NCBI RefSeq assembly: GCF_014648675.1
Contig: NZ_BMRO01000008.1
Span: 358,897-408,756, forward strand
Reading direction: 5' to 3'
Source: Actinomadura livida
GTDB taxonomy: Bacteria > Actinomycetota > Actinomycetes > Streptosporangiales > Streptosporangiaceae
Length of the DNA stretch: 49,860 bases
This document shows positions 32,095-40,723 of this stretch, piece by piece. Made by a program: the position numbers and the translations under genes. Numbering within the stretch: the stretch's first letter is position 1; every line of letters starts with the position of its first letter. The notes beneath the pieces are model-generated. The model did not search any database and was not told the DNA's origin. It saw only the letters and a program-made list of their open reading frames with translations.

Positions 32095-34431
32095 GTGTCC
32101 GGAACCGGTCGACGCCGTCCAGCGCGAGTCCGACCGGCGACCCGGCTCGGCGCCCGGACGACCGCGGTCCTCACCCTCCTCACGCTCGGCGCGGCCGTGG
32201 CCGTGCCCGCCCAGGCGATCGCGGGACGGGCCGCGAACCCGGGGCCGCGCGGCGCGGCCACCGGGACGCTCGTCCACGCGCCGACCGACCAGATCCGCGA
32301 CCGCGAATGGCATCTGGAGGCGCTGCGCGCCCCGCGGGCGTGGCGGTACTCCAAAGGACGCGGCGTCACGGTCGCGGTCCTCGACACCGGCGTCGACAAG
32401 AACCACCCCGACCTCACCGGGCAGGTCATCAACGGACCCGACCTCACCGGAGGGGTGCGCGCCCCCGGCAGCCGCTACTGGGGCCTGCACGGGACGTCGA
32501 TGGCCAGCATCATCGCCGGGCACGGCCACGGCCCGGGGCTGGCGCAGGGGATGATGGGCGTCGCGCCGCAGAGCACCGTCCTGTCCATCCGCGTCACGCT
32601 GGAGAACGACGACCCGCTGCGGCGCGACAACGGGCAGCCGAGCGAGACCGGTGACCGCGACGCCGTCGCCCAGGGCATCCGCTACGCCGTCGACCACGGC
32701 GCCGAGATCATCAACATGTCCCTCGGCGGCGGGCGGCAGTTCTACAACGGCACCAAGTCCCAGGAGAACGCGATCAAGTACGCCCTCGGCAAGGGCGTCG
32801 TGCTGATCGCGTCCGCGGGCAACGACGGCTCGGGCGCCAACCGCAAGAACTTCCCCGCCGCCTACCCCGGGGTGATCGCCGTCGGCGCCCTCGACCGCAG
32901 GCTGCGGCTCTGGCGGGACAGCAACCGGCGCTCCCACGCCTCCGTGTGCGCGCCCGGCGTGGACATCGTCAGCGCCGACGCCAGCAACGGCTACGTCGTC
33001 GGGACGGGCACCAGCGCGTCGTCGGCCATGGTCGCCGGCGTCGCCGCCCTCGTCCGGTCCCGGTACCCGAGGCTGACCCCCGACGAGGTCCGGCGGGCGC
33101 TGGTCCAGGGGTCGCCCGCCCGGCCGGGGCAGCCGACCGGGTCGACCGCCTGTCCCGGCACGGTCGACGCGCTGCGGACGCTCTACGCCGCGCACGCGAT
33201 CAACAAGACGTCCAGCGGGCCGGTGCAGACGCCGCCGGCCTCGCCGGCGCCCGAGCCGGTGGCGGACAGCCCCGTCGAGGACACCGGCGTCCTGCTCCCG
33301 CTCGTGGTCGGCGGTGGCGGAGTGCTGGTCGTCGTCGGGCTCGTGCTCGGCTGGCGCCAGCGGCGCCGCCCTGAGGAATACGGCGCCGAGACGGACGCCG
33401 TGCCCGACTACGGGCTGCCGGCCGCCGCGCCGGCGCCGCGCCCGCCCGCTCCCGCTGCGGCGTCGGCCGCGCCGGGACCCGCCGGGGCGGCCGGGGTCGC
33501 GCCGGTCAACGCACCCCTCTGGCAGAGCACCGACGTGTACCAGGGGCCGCCGCCTTCGGTCGCCCCGCCCTCGCCCGACGAGTCCCCGGCATGGGCGACG
33601 TCCCAGGACGGCCTGCAGTTCAGCGACGTGCCTTCGGACGGTACGCCCGGCGATACCGAACTGCGGGACGGGGCCTCCGAGGACGGCCCGCAGGCCGGCG
33701 ACGCACCGCTCGAAAGCTCGGCCGGCCCGCTCGGGCGGTGGGGGCGCGCGTCCGAGGACGACGCGCCCGGCGAGCCATGGGGCGGAACCCAGTCGCCCCT
33801 GGACACCGCGCCCATGGATCCCTCCTGGGGGACCCCCTCGGCCACGGGAGGCTGGTTCGACCGCGGGGAACCGCCGCAGCCCGAACCGACCCCGCTGGAA
33901 CCGACCGCGGCCGAACCGGAGCAGCCGCCCGTCCTGCCGCACAAGCTGCGCCCGTTCGACCCGAGCGAGTTCTCGGCGAACGGCCGGAACGGGCAGGCCG
34001 GCCACCTCAACGGGCACACGCCGCCGAACGGGCACGACGCCGGGAACGGGCACGACGCCGGGAACGGGCATGCCGGTATGAACGGGCACGTCGGTATGAA
34101 CGGGCACGTCGGTATGAATGGGCAGGGCGGTGTGAACGGGACCAACGGCGCGAGCCTCAACGGCTCGGGGACCGACGGGCGGCCCGAGGACGACGCGCCC
34201 GGCCTCGACGACGACGAGTGGGAGGCGTTCCGGCGCAGCACCCTCGACGGCCCGGAGGCCCCGCCCGCGCCCGCGGACGGATGGGCGACCGGCGCGCTGC
34301 CCGAGTCGCCGCCGGCCGAACCCGGGCACCGGCACGAGCCCGCGGACCGGCCCGACGGCGAGCAGCACGGACGGAGTCCGCGGCGCGCCCGCCCCTCCGA
34401 CGACGAGGACTACCGCCCGCCCTGGTGGTGA
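32095..34431 (+). CDS. Mycosin-like S8 serine protease with long cytosolic tail (778 aa)
   Basis: A signal peptide (GARTTAVLTLLTLGAAVAVP) precedes a subtilase domain with Asp97 (VAVLDTGVDKNHPDLTG), His132 (GLHGTSMASIIAGHG), Asn243 (IASAGNDGSG) and Ser307 (GTGTSASSAMVAG). A membrane segment follows (about 400-420, LLPLVVGGGGVLVVVG) with a basic stop-transfer WRQRRR, the mycosin layout. The unusual part is a 358-residue tail, Pro/Gly/Glu-rich and ending in NGH repeats (about 632-684). Mycosins mature ESX secretion systems, but no ESX gene is in this window, so the partner is unknown. GTG at 32095 has a GGGAGGGAGG site. Confidence 0.9.
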   Translation: MSGTGRRRPARVRPATRLGARTTAVLTLLTLGAAVAVPAQAIAGRAANPGPRGAATGTLVHAPTDQIRDREWHLEALRAPRAWRYSKGRGVTVAVLDTGVDKNHPDLTGQVINGPDLTGGVRAPGSRYWGLHGTSMASIIAGHGHGPGLAQGMMGVAPQSTVLSIRVTLENDDPLRRDNGQPSETGDRDAVAQGIRYAVDHGAEIINMSLGGGRQFYNGTKSQENAIKYALGKGVVLIASAGNDGSGANRKNFPAAYPGVIAVGALDRRLRLWRDSNRRSHASVCAPGVDIVSADASNGYVVGTGTSASSAMVAGVAALVRSRYPRLTPDEVRRALVQGSPARPGQPTGSTACPGTVDALRTLYAAHAINKTSSGPVQTPPASPAPEPVADSPVEDTGVLLPLVVGGGGVLVVVGLVLGWRQRRRPEEYGAETDAVPDYGLPAAAPAPRPPAPAAASAAPGPAGAAGVAPVNAPLWQSTDVYQGPPPSVAPPSPDESPAWATSQDGLQFSDVPSDGTPGDTELRDGASEDGPQAGDAPLESSAGPLGRWGRASEDDAPGEPWGGTQSPLDTAPMDPSWGTPSATGGWFDRGEPPQPEPTPLEPTAAEPEQPPVLPHKLRPFDPSEFSANGRNGQAGHLNGHTPPNGHDAGNGHDAGNGHAGMNGHVGMNGHVGMNGQGGVNGTNGASLNGSGTDGRPEDDAPGLDDDEWEAFRRSTLDGPEAPPAPADGWATGALPESPPAEPGHRHEPADRPDGEQHGRSPRRARPSDDEDYRPPWW
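34027..34140 (+). repeat. Tandem coding repeat encoding NGH motifs
   Basis: Within the protease tail, units of AACGGGCAC followed by GACGCCGGG, GCCGGTATG or GTCGGTATG repeat about seven times and encode NGHDAG/NGHVGM. Some units are identical over 18 bases (34081-34116). Confidence 0.85.
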
Positions 34432-34621
34432 CGGCCCGCCGCTGAACGGCCTGGTGAGGCCGGCTGCCCGGCTGGCGCGACGCCGTCCGCCCCCGATACT
34501 CGGCCGTCCGCCGCGCGCTACTCCGCCGGGCGTAGCGCGGGAGTCTCCGGCCGGACGATGTGGGGTGCCGTACCCGTCGCCGAGCATCGACGTATCCGAA
34601 CACAGGAAGGGTCGATGAACG

Positions 34622-34912
34622 ATGTTGACGACACTGGTGACGCAGCTGGGCCCGGGCGGCTGGCACGACGGCGGGGACGCCCCCGCGTTCTGGCCGGTCT
34701 TCCCGATCGCCTTCGGACTGTTCTGGCTGGCCGTGCTGGGCGCGGCTTTCTACCTGATCCGCCGCCGGATGAACAGCGGCGCCGCGGCGGCCGCGGCGGC
34801 GGCCGACCCGATGGCCAAGGCGCGGTCGGTGCTCGCCGAGCGGTTCGCCCGGGGGGAGATCGACGAGGACGAGTACATGCGGCGGGCTTCGACGCTCCGC
34901 AACGGGGACTGA
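34622..34912 (+). CDS. SHOCT domain membrane protein (96 aa)
   Basis: One membrane segment (PVFPIAFGLFWLAVLGAAFY) followed by an Ala-rich linker and a C-terminal SHOCT motif (ARSVLAERFARGEIDEDEYM RRASTL, split here by a space for length). SHOCT domains are short C-terminal helices often fused to membrane proteins and thought to mediate assembly. AGGAAGGG lies about 11 bases upstream of the ATG. An overlapping ATG at 34616 is in another frame. Confidence 0.9.
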   Translation: MLTTLVTQLGPGGWHDGGDAPAFWPVFPIAFGLFWLAVLGAAFYLIRRRMNSGAAAAAAAADPMAKARSVLAERFARGEIDEDEYMRRASTLRNGD

Positions 34913-34947
34913 CCGGGGGTCCGCCAAGGCGGCAGGGGAGGGCCGCG

Positions 34948-35592
34948 CTATTCGGCGCGGGCCTCCTCGAAGATCTTGTCGATGCCGTCCGAGTAGCGCG
35001 GGGCGCGGGCGGCGGCGTCGGTGAAGCGGGTGAGCAGCCGGGCGAACTCGGCCCGCTCGTCCGCGGTCCAGCCGGCCATGAGCTCGTCGAGGTAGGCGCG
35101 GCGGAACCGGTCGCCGACCTGCTTGACGCGCCGTCCCGCGTCGGTGAGGCCGAGGTTGGCGCGGCGCGCGTCGACGGGGGACGGGCGCCGCGACACCAGC
35201 CCGGCGTCGATGGCGTGCCCGACCAGGCGGCTCGCGGTGGACGGGTCGATCTCCAGGCGCTCCGCGACCGCGCCGACCGTGATCTCGCGGGGCGGGTCGT
35301 CCGGCCTCGCCTCGGCGGTGAGGGCGGCGACCGCGTTGACCACCATCAGGTTCGAGATCTGCAGAGGGCGCCCGCCGGTCCCGGCGGGCGTCTGCGCGCG
35401 GATCCGCTTCATGAGGTCGGGCTTGGCCCAGGACCGGCGGAGCTGGAGCAGCGCCGCGCCGATGGCGGCGAGGACGGGGTCGGAGCCGGGTTCGTCGTGC
35501 GGCCCCGGCGCGCCCGGCGCGTGCCCGGACGTGCCGGGCCCGGCCGCGCCCCGTCCGTCCGGCCGCTTCGTGGCGGGGGTCTCCGTCGCCAT
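34948..35592 (-). CDS. MarR family transcriptional regulator (214 aa)
   Basis: After a 45-residue disordered lead, the winged helix reads LQISNLMVVNAVAALTAEAR, ITVGAVAERLEIDPSTASRL, VGHAIDAGLVSRRPSPVDAR and RANLGLTDAGRRVKQVG, the MarR pattern. ATG at 35592 has GGAG seven bases before it; the frame extends upstream without support. A 15-bp imperfect palindrome (35657-35671) upstream may be its operator. The ligand and targets are unknown. Confidence 0.92.
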   Translation of the reverse strand: MATETPATKRPDGRGAAGPGTSGHAPGAPGPHDEPGSDPVLAAIGAALLQLRRSWAKPDLMKRIRAQTPAGTGGRPLQISNLMVVNAVAALTAEARPDDPPREITVGAVAERLEIDPSTASRLVGHAIDAGLVSRRPSPVDARRANLGLTDAGRRVKQVGDRFRRAYLDELMAGWTADERAEFARLLTRFTDAAARAPRYSDGIDKIFEEARAE

Positions 35593-35656
35593 TCCAGGTC
35601 TCCGTTTCCCGTGCCGGTCCGCTGCCTCCCGGATGCCGCGGCCTCCACTGTAACGA

Positions 35657-35671
35657 ATGTAGTTTGCACAT
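35657..35671. promoter_or_regulatory. Candidate MarR operator ATGTAGTTTGCACAT
   Basis: Inverted ATGT/ACAT arms with TAGTTTGCA in the centre, about 65 bases upstream of the MarR start. MarR proteins usually bind palindromes of this size with TTGC-like cores; the assignment is an inference from position. Confidence 0.4.
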
Positions 35672-35864
35672 GTTCGGGACCGCCGGGACGCGCGGTTCCC
35701 AAGGGACACGCGGCGCTGGAGATCCCCTGGTGAAGGGGGATGTGATGCACTGAACCGCCGGCCGCCGTTCCCCGCGAACCGCCGGAACTTGTCGGCGCGG
35801 ACGCGTAACATGACACCCGCCCGAACCCGGACGACCCGGGATCAGTAACCACAGAGGGGACCTG

Positions 35865-36248
35865 ATGCGAGCGGCGAACGCCCCCGGTGACCTCCGCGGT
35901 GACGTCCCCCCACAGGACACCAGCATGGACGATGGCCCAGCCCCCCAGACCGCGACCGATGATGAGGACGGGACGGACGACGCCGCCTTTCCCGCCGACC
36001 AGCTCTCCGAGCGCGACCGCCGGATCCTCGCCTTCGAACGGCAGTGGTGGAAGTACGCGGGAGCCAAGGAGCAGGCCATCCGCGAGCGGTTCGACATGTC
36101 GGCGACGCGGTACTACCAGCTCCTCAACATCCTGATCGACCGTCCCGAGGCGCTCGAGTGCGATCCGATGCTCGTCAAGCGCCTGCGCCGGATGCGGACG
36201 CAGCGGCAGCGCAGCCGCGCGGCCCGCCGTCTCGGCATCCGCCCCTGA
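35865..36248 (+). CDS. DUF3263 small basic protein (127 aa)
   Basis: The C-terminal 80 residues match DUF3263: LSERDRRILAFERQWWKYAG, AKEQAIRERFDMSATRYYQL and LNILIDRPEALECDPMLVKR, ending in a strongly basic tail (QRQRSRAARRLGIRP). The FDMSATRYYQLLN part looks like an HTH recognition helix, so DNA binding is plausible. The first 40 residues are acidic and disordered. ATG at 35865 has AGAGGGG; ATG at 35925 is an alternative. Confidence 0.9.
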   Translation: MRAANAPGDLRGDVPPQDTSMDDGPAPQTATDDEDGTDDAAFPADQLSERDRRILAFERQWWKYAGAKEQAIRERFDMSATRYYQLLNILIDRPEALECDPMLVKRLRRMRTQRQRSRAARRLGIRP

Positions 36249-36322
36249 CCCCCTGACCCCCTGACCCCGCGGACCCGCTGCCGCGCCCGACTCGCGCCGG
36301 GCGGGTTCTGGCGACACCCCCG

Positions 36323-37165
36323 GTGAGAAGGTTCACTGGTCGGGTGAACTCTCCCCGTTCTGTGACGGCCGCCGGTGCCGACGGCCTCGACGCGATCCGC
36401 AAGTCCCCATCGGAGGCCGTGCTCGGCTTCGACTTCGACGGCACCCTCGCGCCGATCGTCGACGATCCGGCGTCGGCGCGGGCGCATCCGGGCGCGGCTC
36501 CGGCGCTGGCCCGGCTGGCCCCGCGCGTGGGCGCCCTGGTGATCGTCACCGGGCGGCCGGCGGCGGTCGCGGTCGAGTACGGCGGTTTCGAGGGCATCGA
36601 CGGCCTGGTCGTCCTGGGGCAGTACGGGCTGGAGCGCTGGGAGTCGGGCGTCCTGACCGTGCCCGAGCCGCCGCCCGGCGTGGCGGAGGCCCGCGCCAAG
36701 CTGCCCGGCGTGCTGGAGGCGGCGGGCGCGCCCCCGGAGACGTTCATCGAGGACAAGGGGCAGGCCCTGGCCGTGCACACACGGCGGTGCGCCGAACCGG
36801 AGGTCGCGCTTGAGCGTCTGCGCGGCATCCTCGCCGCGCTCGCCGAACGCACCGGGCTGACGGTGGAGCCCGGCCGCCTCGTGCTGGAGCTGCGTCCGCA
36901 CGGGATGGACAAGGGCATGGCGCTGCGTTCGTTCATCGCCGACCGCGGCACCCGCCCGTCGGCCGTGCTCTTCGCGGGGGACGACCTCGGTGACCTGGCC
37001 GCGTTCGAGGCGGTCGAGTCCCTGCGCGCGGAGGGGGTGCCCGGGGTGCTCGTGTGCAGCGGGTCCGCGGAGGTCACCGCCCTGGCCGAGCGGGCGGACC
37101 TGGTGGTGGACGGCCCCGCCGGCGTCGTCGGGTTCCTCGGCACGCTGCTCGATTCGGCCCCCTGA
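36323..37165 (+). CDS. otsB: Trehalose-6-phosphate phosphatase (280 aa)
   Basis: A HAD-superfamily phosphatase: motif I FDFDGTLAP, IVTGRPAAVAVEYG, LGQYGLERWES, the conserved KGMALRSFI lysine and motif IV FAGDDLGDLAAFEAV. It removes phosphate from trehalose-6-phosphate. The partner OtsA is encoded 7.5 kb away (44622-46079), on the opposite strand, so the two are not an operon. GTG at 36323 is given; GTG at 36344 would remove seven residues and lies within an inverted GTTCAC/GTGAAC pair. Confidence 0.93.
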   Translation: MRRFTGRVNSPRSVTAAGADGLDAIRKSPSEAVLGFDFDGTLAPIVDDPASARAHPGAAPALARLAPRVGALVIVTGRPAAVAVEYGGFEGIDGLVVLGQYGLERWESGVLTVPEPPPGVAEARAKLPGVLEAAGAPPETFIEDKGQALAVHTRRCAEPEVALERLRGILAALAERTGLTVEPGRLVLELRPHGMDKGMALRSFIADRGTRPSAVLFAGDDLGDLAAFEAVESLRAEGVPGVLVCSGSAEVTALAERADLVVDGPAGVVGFLGTLLDSAP

Positions 37166-37374
37166 AACGGCCGCCGAACCGCGGCTGATCCGGTCCGAAT
37201 CACCCTCCCCGCCCGATTTCTTGTCCCGAAGTGACAAACAAGCCGCTCGGGGTTGTCGCAACATGCGCGACTCGCGAGGCATGTCCAGTTCACTGGTTCC
37301 GGTGGGGCAAAATGTGGCGACTTGCGGTATGTGTGCGGTTCTTCGGGATCGCACGATGAGGAGGGGAGGCGGCA

Positions 37375-38556
37375 ATGGACACCGAACGTGGTCTTCCGCG
37401 GCGTCCGGGCGAGTTCAGGTACACGCCTCCCGGGGGAACCCCGACGCCCCGGGCGACCCCGGCGCAGGGCCTGCCGTCCCGTCCTCCTTCTCCTCCGCCG
37501 GGCGGCGGGACGCCGCCCTCGGGTGCCCCGATCCCGCCGGACGCCCCGGTGCGTCCGATCGTCCAGCGGGGGCCGGTCGACCCGTACGAGATCCCGTTGG
37601 ATCCCCCCAGGGCGTCCCCGGAGCCGCAGAATCCTCCGCGTGCCTGGGGCCGTCCGCCCGAGTCGTCGCCGCGGCCCGGGGCCGGATGGCCCGAGTCCGG
37701 CAGCCGCAGTTCGATGCCCGAGGCGGAGCCCTGGGGGCCCTGGTCCGCCGTGCCCGAGGCGCAGGACGCGTATCCGGAGCACAGCGGCCCGTACGGGACC
37801 GAGCAGGCGGCCCGGGATTCGGGCGGCGTCGAGGTGCGGCTCGGTCCGCGGGCACGTGAGCGGGAGCGGGCGCGCCGGGAGCGCGAGGCGCGCCGGGCGA
37901 GGCGGCGGTCGGGCGCCCGCGGCCTGCTGGTCGCGGCCGGTGTCCTGGTCCTGGCCGGGCTGGTCACGATCGGGCTCCTGCTGACGCCCGGATCGGGCGG
38001 CGACGGCGGATCGCAGGCCGGCGGCTCCGGGGCGAAACTGGCGGACGTCGAGCCGCCCCCGGCCGGGAAGCCCCTGGAGGTCGGCACGGCCGACGGGTTC
38101 GAGTACCGGGTCGCCGCGGTGAGCAACGGGCTGAACGAGGACGCGGTGACCGCGTCCCAGACCGCGCTGCCGTCCGGCACGTCGTTCCCCTACATCGACT
38201 ACCTCCTCACCAACACGACCGACGACGAGGCGCTGCTCCTCTACCCCGGCGACATCTTCGTCAAGCGCGAGCTCGTCACGCCCGACGCGCGGGATCGGTG
38301 CGAACCGCAGGGCGGCGCTCCCGACGACATGTGCACGGCACCGGCCAAGAGCGAGGTCGTGCGCCGCCTGATCGGCGGGGAACTGGTCGACGGTGCCGGC
38401 GGCGACAAGTACATGCCGCCCGGCTCGACGTACCTGGTGCGCATCACGGTCCAGGTTCCGGTGGACAGCGACCTCACCTCCTCGGACGTCGCGCTGTACG
38501 TGGCGGAGCAGATCTTCGTGGGCACGGAGCCCGCCAAGCTCGTTCCCTTCCCCTGA
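37375..38556 (+). CDS. Single-pass membrane protein, tandem paralogue A (393 aa)
   Basis: I do not recognise a named family. The order is a cytosolic Pro-rich N-terminal region of 150 residues, a basic coiled segment (ARERERARREREARRARR), one membrane segment (about 183-203), a short linker and an extracytoplasmic beta-rich domain. That domain has PPPAGKPLEVGTADGFEYRV, PSGTSFPYIDYLLTNTT, YPGDIFVKRELVTPDARDRC, MCTAPAKSEVVRRLIGG and DKYMPPGSTYLVRITVQVPV; two Cys ten residues apart may form a disulfide. It resembles DUF4352-type ligand-binding domains only weakly. GAGGGGAGG precedes the ATG. A close paralogue follows at once. Confidence 0.82.
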   Translation: MDTERGLPRRPGEFRYTPPGGTPTPRATPAQGLPSRPPSPPPGGGTPPSGAPIPPDAPVRPIVQRGPVDPYEIPLDPPRASPEPQNPPRAWGRPPESSPRPGAGWPESGSRSSMPEAEPWGPWSAVPEAQDAYPEHSGPYGTEQAARDSGGVEVRLGPRARERERARREREARRARRRSGARGLLVAAGVLVLAGLVTIGLLLTPGSGGDGGSQAGGSGAKLADVEPPPAGKPLEVGTADGFEYRVAAVSNGLNEDAVTASQTALPSGTSFPYIDYLLTNTTDDEALLLYPGDIFVKRELVTPDARDRCEPQGGAPDDMCTAPAKSEVVRRLIGGELVDGAGGDKYMPPGSTYLVRITVQVPVDSDLTSSDVALYVAEQIFVGTEPAKLVPFP

Positions 38557-38846
38557 CCGACCCCCTTCCCTGACCGATGTAGGACGCCGGACACGGCCCG
38601 AGGCGGGCCGTGTCCGGCTCCGCTTCACCGGCCCTTGATCGCTCGATCTGACAAGCGCGGGTGACGACTTTCCGCTGTTGATCTCCCGGGTTGTCGTGCG
38701 GGTGACAAGAGCGGTCAGCGTATTTGTCGGATCTCGCGAGACTCTGGGGGCAGCTGTGGACTGTTAGTCCAATTGCGCCAAAATATGATGAAGTGCGGTA
38801 AGTGTGGTTCACGGGGGAGCCGCGCGAGACTTGGGGAGGCTTGACG

Positions 38847-40022
38847 GTGAACATGGAACCGGTACTCCCGCGCCGTCCCGGCGAGGTCGGGAACACGCCC
38901 GCCCACGGGATCCCGGCGGCCAAGGCCACGCCGGTCGAGGGGACGCCGATCCATCCGCCGCCGTCCCTGCGGCCGGGCGCGCGACCGGGCCCCGGCGCGC
39001 GGACGGCACCGGGTGCGCCGATTCCGCCGGGCGCCCCGACGAACCCCATCGTGCACGCGGCTCCCGGCAGCGGTGAGCCGCCGCGGGTCTGGGGCCGCCC
39101 GCCCGCGTCGCCTCCGTCGCCTCTGCCCGCATCGCCTCGTGCCGGGTCGCCGCCGCCGCGCGTCCAGGTTCCGGCCTCGGAGGCGCGGCCCGAGACGGAG
39201 CCGCGCGGCGCCGCGGCCTGGGCCGGTACGTCCGAGGCGCAGGACGCGTACCTGGAGCCGGAGGACGAGATCCCGTCCACGCCCGGGCCGATGGGCGTCC
39301 GGGAGACCAGCGGAGTGCAGGTCCGGCTGGGGCCGCGGGAACGGGAACTCGAGCGCCGGGCGCGGCAGCGGGCCGCCGGGCGCCGCAGCGGCCTCGTGGC
39401 GGCGGGCGTGCTCGTCCTGGCCGGCCTGGTCACGGCCGGGGTCGTCCTGACGGGCGGATCCGGGGAGGGCGACACGAGCACGGTCGCGAGCGACGCGGGA
39501 CCGGCCGGCGCCGACCTCCCGCCGGCGGGCAAGCCCATCGAGGTCGGCACCGCCGACGGCGCGAAGTACCGGCTCGCCACGGTGGACAGCGGGGTGAACG
39601 AAGGCGCCGTGACCACGTTCCATTCCACGCCGCCGTCCGGTACGTCGTTCCCCTACATCGAGTACCTGCTCACCAACCCGACGAAGGACAACGTCCTCCT
39701 CGACTTCCCGGGCGACGTGTTCGTCAAGCGCGCGCTCGTCACGCCCGAGGCGCGGGGTCGCTGCATGCCGCAGGCGGGCGTGCCCGAGGACATGTGCACC
39801 CCGCCGACCAAGAGCGAGGTCGTGCGGCGGCTGGCCGGCGGCGGGCTGGTGTCCGGCGACGGCGGTGACAAGTACATGCCGCCCGGCTCGACGTACCTGG
39901 TGCGCGCGACGGTGGACGTCCCCGTCGAAAGCGGCATCGGACGCGCCGACATGGGGCTGTACGTGTGGAAGCAGCTCTACCTGGCCGACCAGCTCGCCAA
40001 ACCGGCGCCCTTCCCCAGCTGA
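38847..40022 (+). CDS. Single-pass membrane protein, tandem paralogue B (391 aa)
   Basis: It matches the preceding protein throughout: N-terminal LPRRPGE, Pro-rich cytosolic part, VQVRLGPRERELERRARQR, membrane segment (LVAAGVLVLAGLVTAGVVL), and the external domain with GKPIEVGTADGAKYRL, PSGTSFPYIEYLLTNPT, FPGDVFVKRALVTPEARGRC, EDMCTPPTKSEVVRRL and DKYMPPGSTYLVRATV. The Cys pair is kept. GTG at 38847 has GGGGAGG seven bases upstream. Its upstream region also shares a CAAAAT...TGCGGTA.GTGTG block with copy A, so both genes are probably co-regulated from separate promoters. Confidence 0.82.
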   Translation: MNMEPVLPRRPGEVGNTPAHGIPAAKATPVEGTPIHPPPSLRPGARPGPGARTAPGAPIPPGAPTNPIVHAAPGSGEPPRVWGRPPASPPSPLPASPRAGSPPPRVQVPASEARPETEPRGAAAWAGTSEAQDAYLEPEDEIPSTPGPMGVRETSGVQVRLGPRERELERRARQRAAGRRSGLVAAGVLVLAGLVTAGVVLTGGSGEGDTSTVASDAGPAGADLPPAGKPIEVGTADGAKYRLATVDSGVNEGAVTTFHSTPPSGTSFPYIEYLLTNPTKDNVLLDFPGDVFVKRALVTPEARGRCMPQAGVPEDMCTPPTKSEVVRRLAGGGLVSGDGGDKYMPPGSTYLVRATVDVPVESGIGRADMGLYVWKQLYLADQLAKPAPFPS

Positions 40023-40062
40023 TCTCCCGCGACCCAGGGCCGGCGCCTTCGCGGGAGCCGGT

Positions 40063-40653
40063 TCACTCGGCCTCGGGGTCGTCGGCGAGGATCCCGTAGA
40101 GGCGGCGGCGGGCGTCGTTGACGACGTCCAGCGCACGGGCCTTCTGCGTCTCGCTGCCGACCGTCATGACCTGCTGGAGCGCGCCCATCAGCTGGCCGAT
40201 CGCCTCACGGCCGCGCATGACGTTCTCGCCCGCTTCCGCGGTGACCTCGTCCCAGGGGGCGGTGGCCTGCGCCGACGCGACCTCGCGGCCGGCGTCGGTG
40301 AGGGAGAACAGCCGCTTGCCGCCCTGCTCCTGGCTGCTGACCAGCCCCTCGTCCTCCAGCATCTGGAGGGTCGGGTAGACCGAGCCGGGGCTCGGCCGCC
40401 AGACGCCGCCGGTCCGGCCGTCCAGCTCCTGGATCATCTCGTAGCCGTGCATGGCCCGCTCGGCGAGCAGGGCGAGCAGCGCCGCCCGGACGTTGCCGCG
40501 CCGGGTCCGGCGGCCGCGGGCACCGCGTCCGCGGTGTCCGCCGGGCCCGAACATCGGGCCGCCCGGACCCCACGGGCCGAACTGGTCCCCGCGGCGCCCG
40601 CGCTCCCGGGGCCCGCGGGGGCCCCCGTGGTGTCGCATCGTGGTGTCGCGCAT
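40063..40653 (-). CDS. PadR family transcriptional regulator (196 aa)
   Basis: A Gly/Arg/Pro-rich lead of 45 residues precedes the PadR winged helix: NVRAALLALLAERAMHGYEM, IQELDGRTGGVWRPSPGSVY, PTLQMLEDEGLVSSQEQGGK and RLFSLTDAGREV. The C-terminal helical dimerisation segment follows. It is convergent with paralogue B and lies beside the Ser/Thr kinase gene. A perfect CGATATATCG palindrome sits 41-50 bases upstream of the start, a typical PadR operator. Confidence 0.94.
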   Translation of the reverse strand: MRDTTMRHHGGPRGPRERGRRGDQFGPWGPGGPMFGPGGHRGRGARGRRTRRGNVRAALLALLAERAMHGYEMIQELDGRTGGVWRPSPGSVYPTLQMLEDEGLVSSQEQGGKRLFSLTDAGREVASAQATAPWDEVTAEAGENVMRGREAIGQLMGALQQVMTVGSETQKARALDVVNDARRRLYGILADDPEAE

Positions 40654-40693
40654 CGCGGGCTCCTCAGAACGGTGATCAATTGCGATGCATCAA

Positions 40694-40703
40694 CGATATA
40701 TCG
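40694..40703. promoter_or_regulatory. PadR-type operator CGATATATCG
   Basis: A perfect 10-bp palindrome, flanked by GCGAT (40682-40686) and ATCGC (40700-40704) arms, upstream of the PadR gene and inside the region past the kinase stop. PadR proteins are known to bind ATAT-containing palindromes. Autorepression is inferred. Confidence 0.6.
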
Positions 40704-40723
40704 CTCAGCCGGGGCGGTGCGGG

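Noticed and set aside
34027..34140. Repeats in the protease tail considered as a non-coding satellite
   Set aside because: The repeat units keep the reading frame and encode regular NGH motifs within the long open frame, so they are coding.
32047..34587. 846-codon frame on the minus strand opposite the protease
   Set aside because: It has the biased Arg/Val/Gly composition of an antisense shadow; the plus-strand protease has triad, signal peptide and ribosome site.
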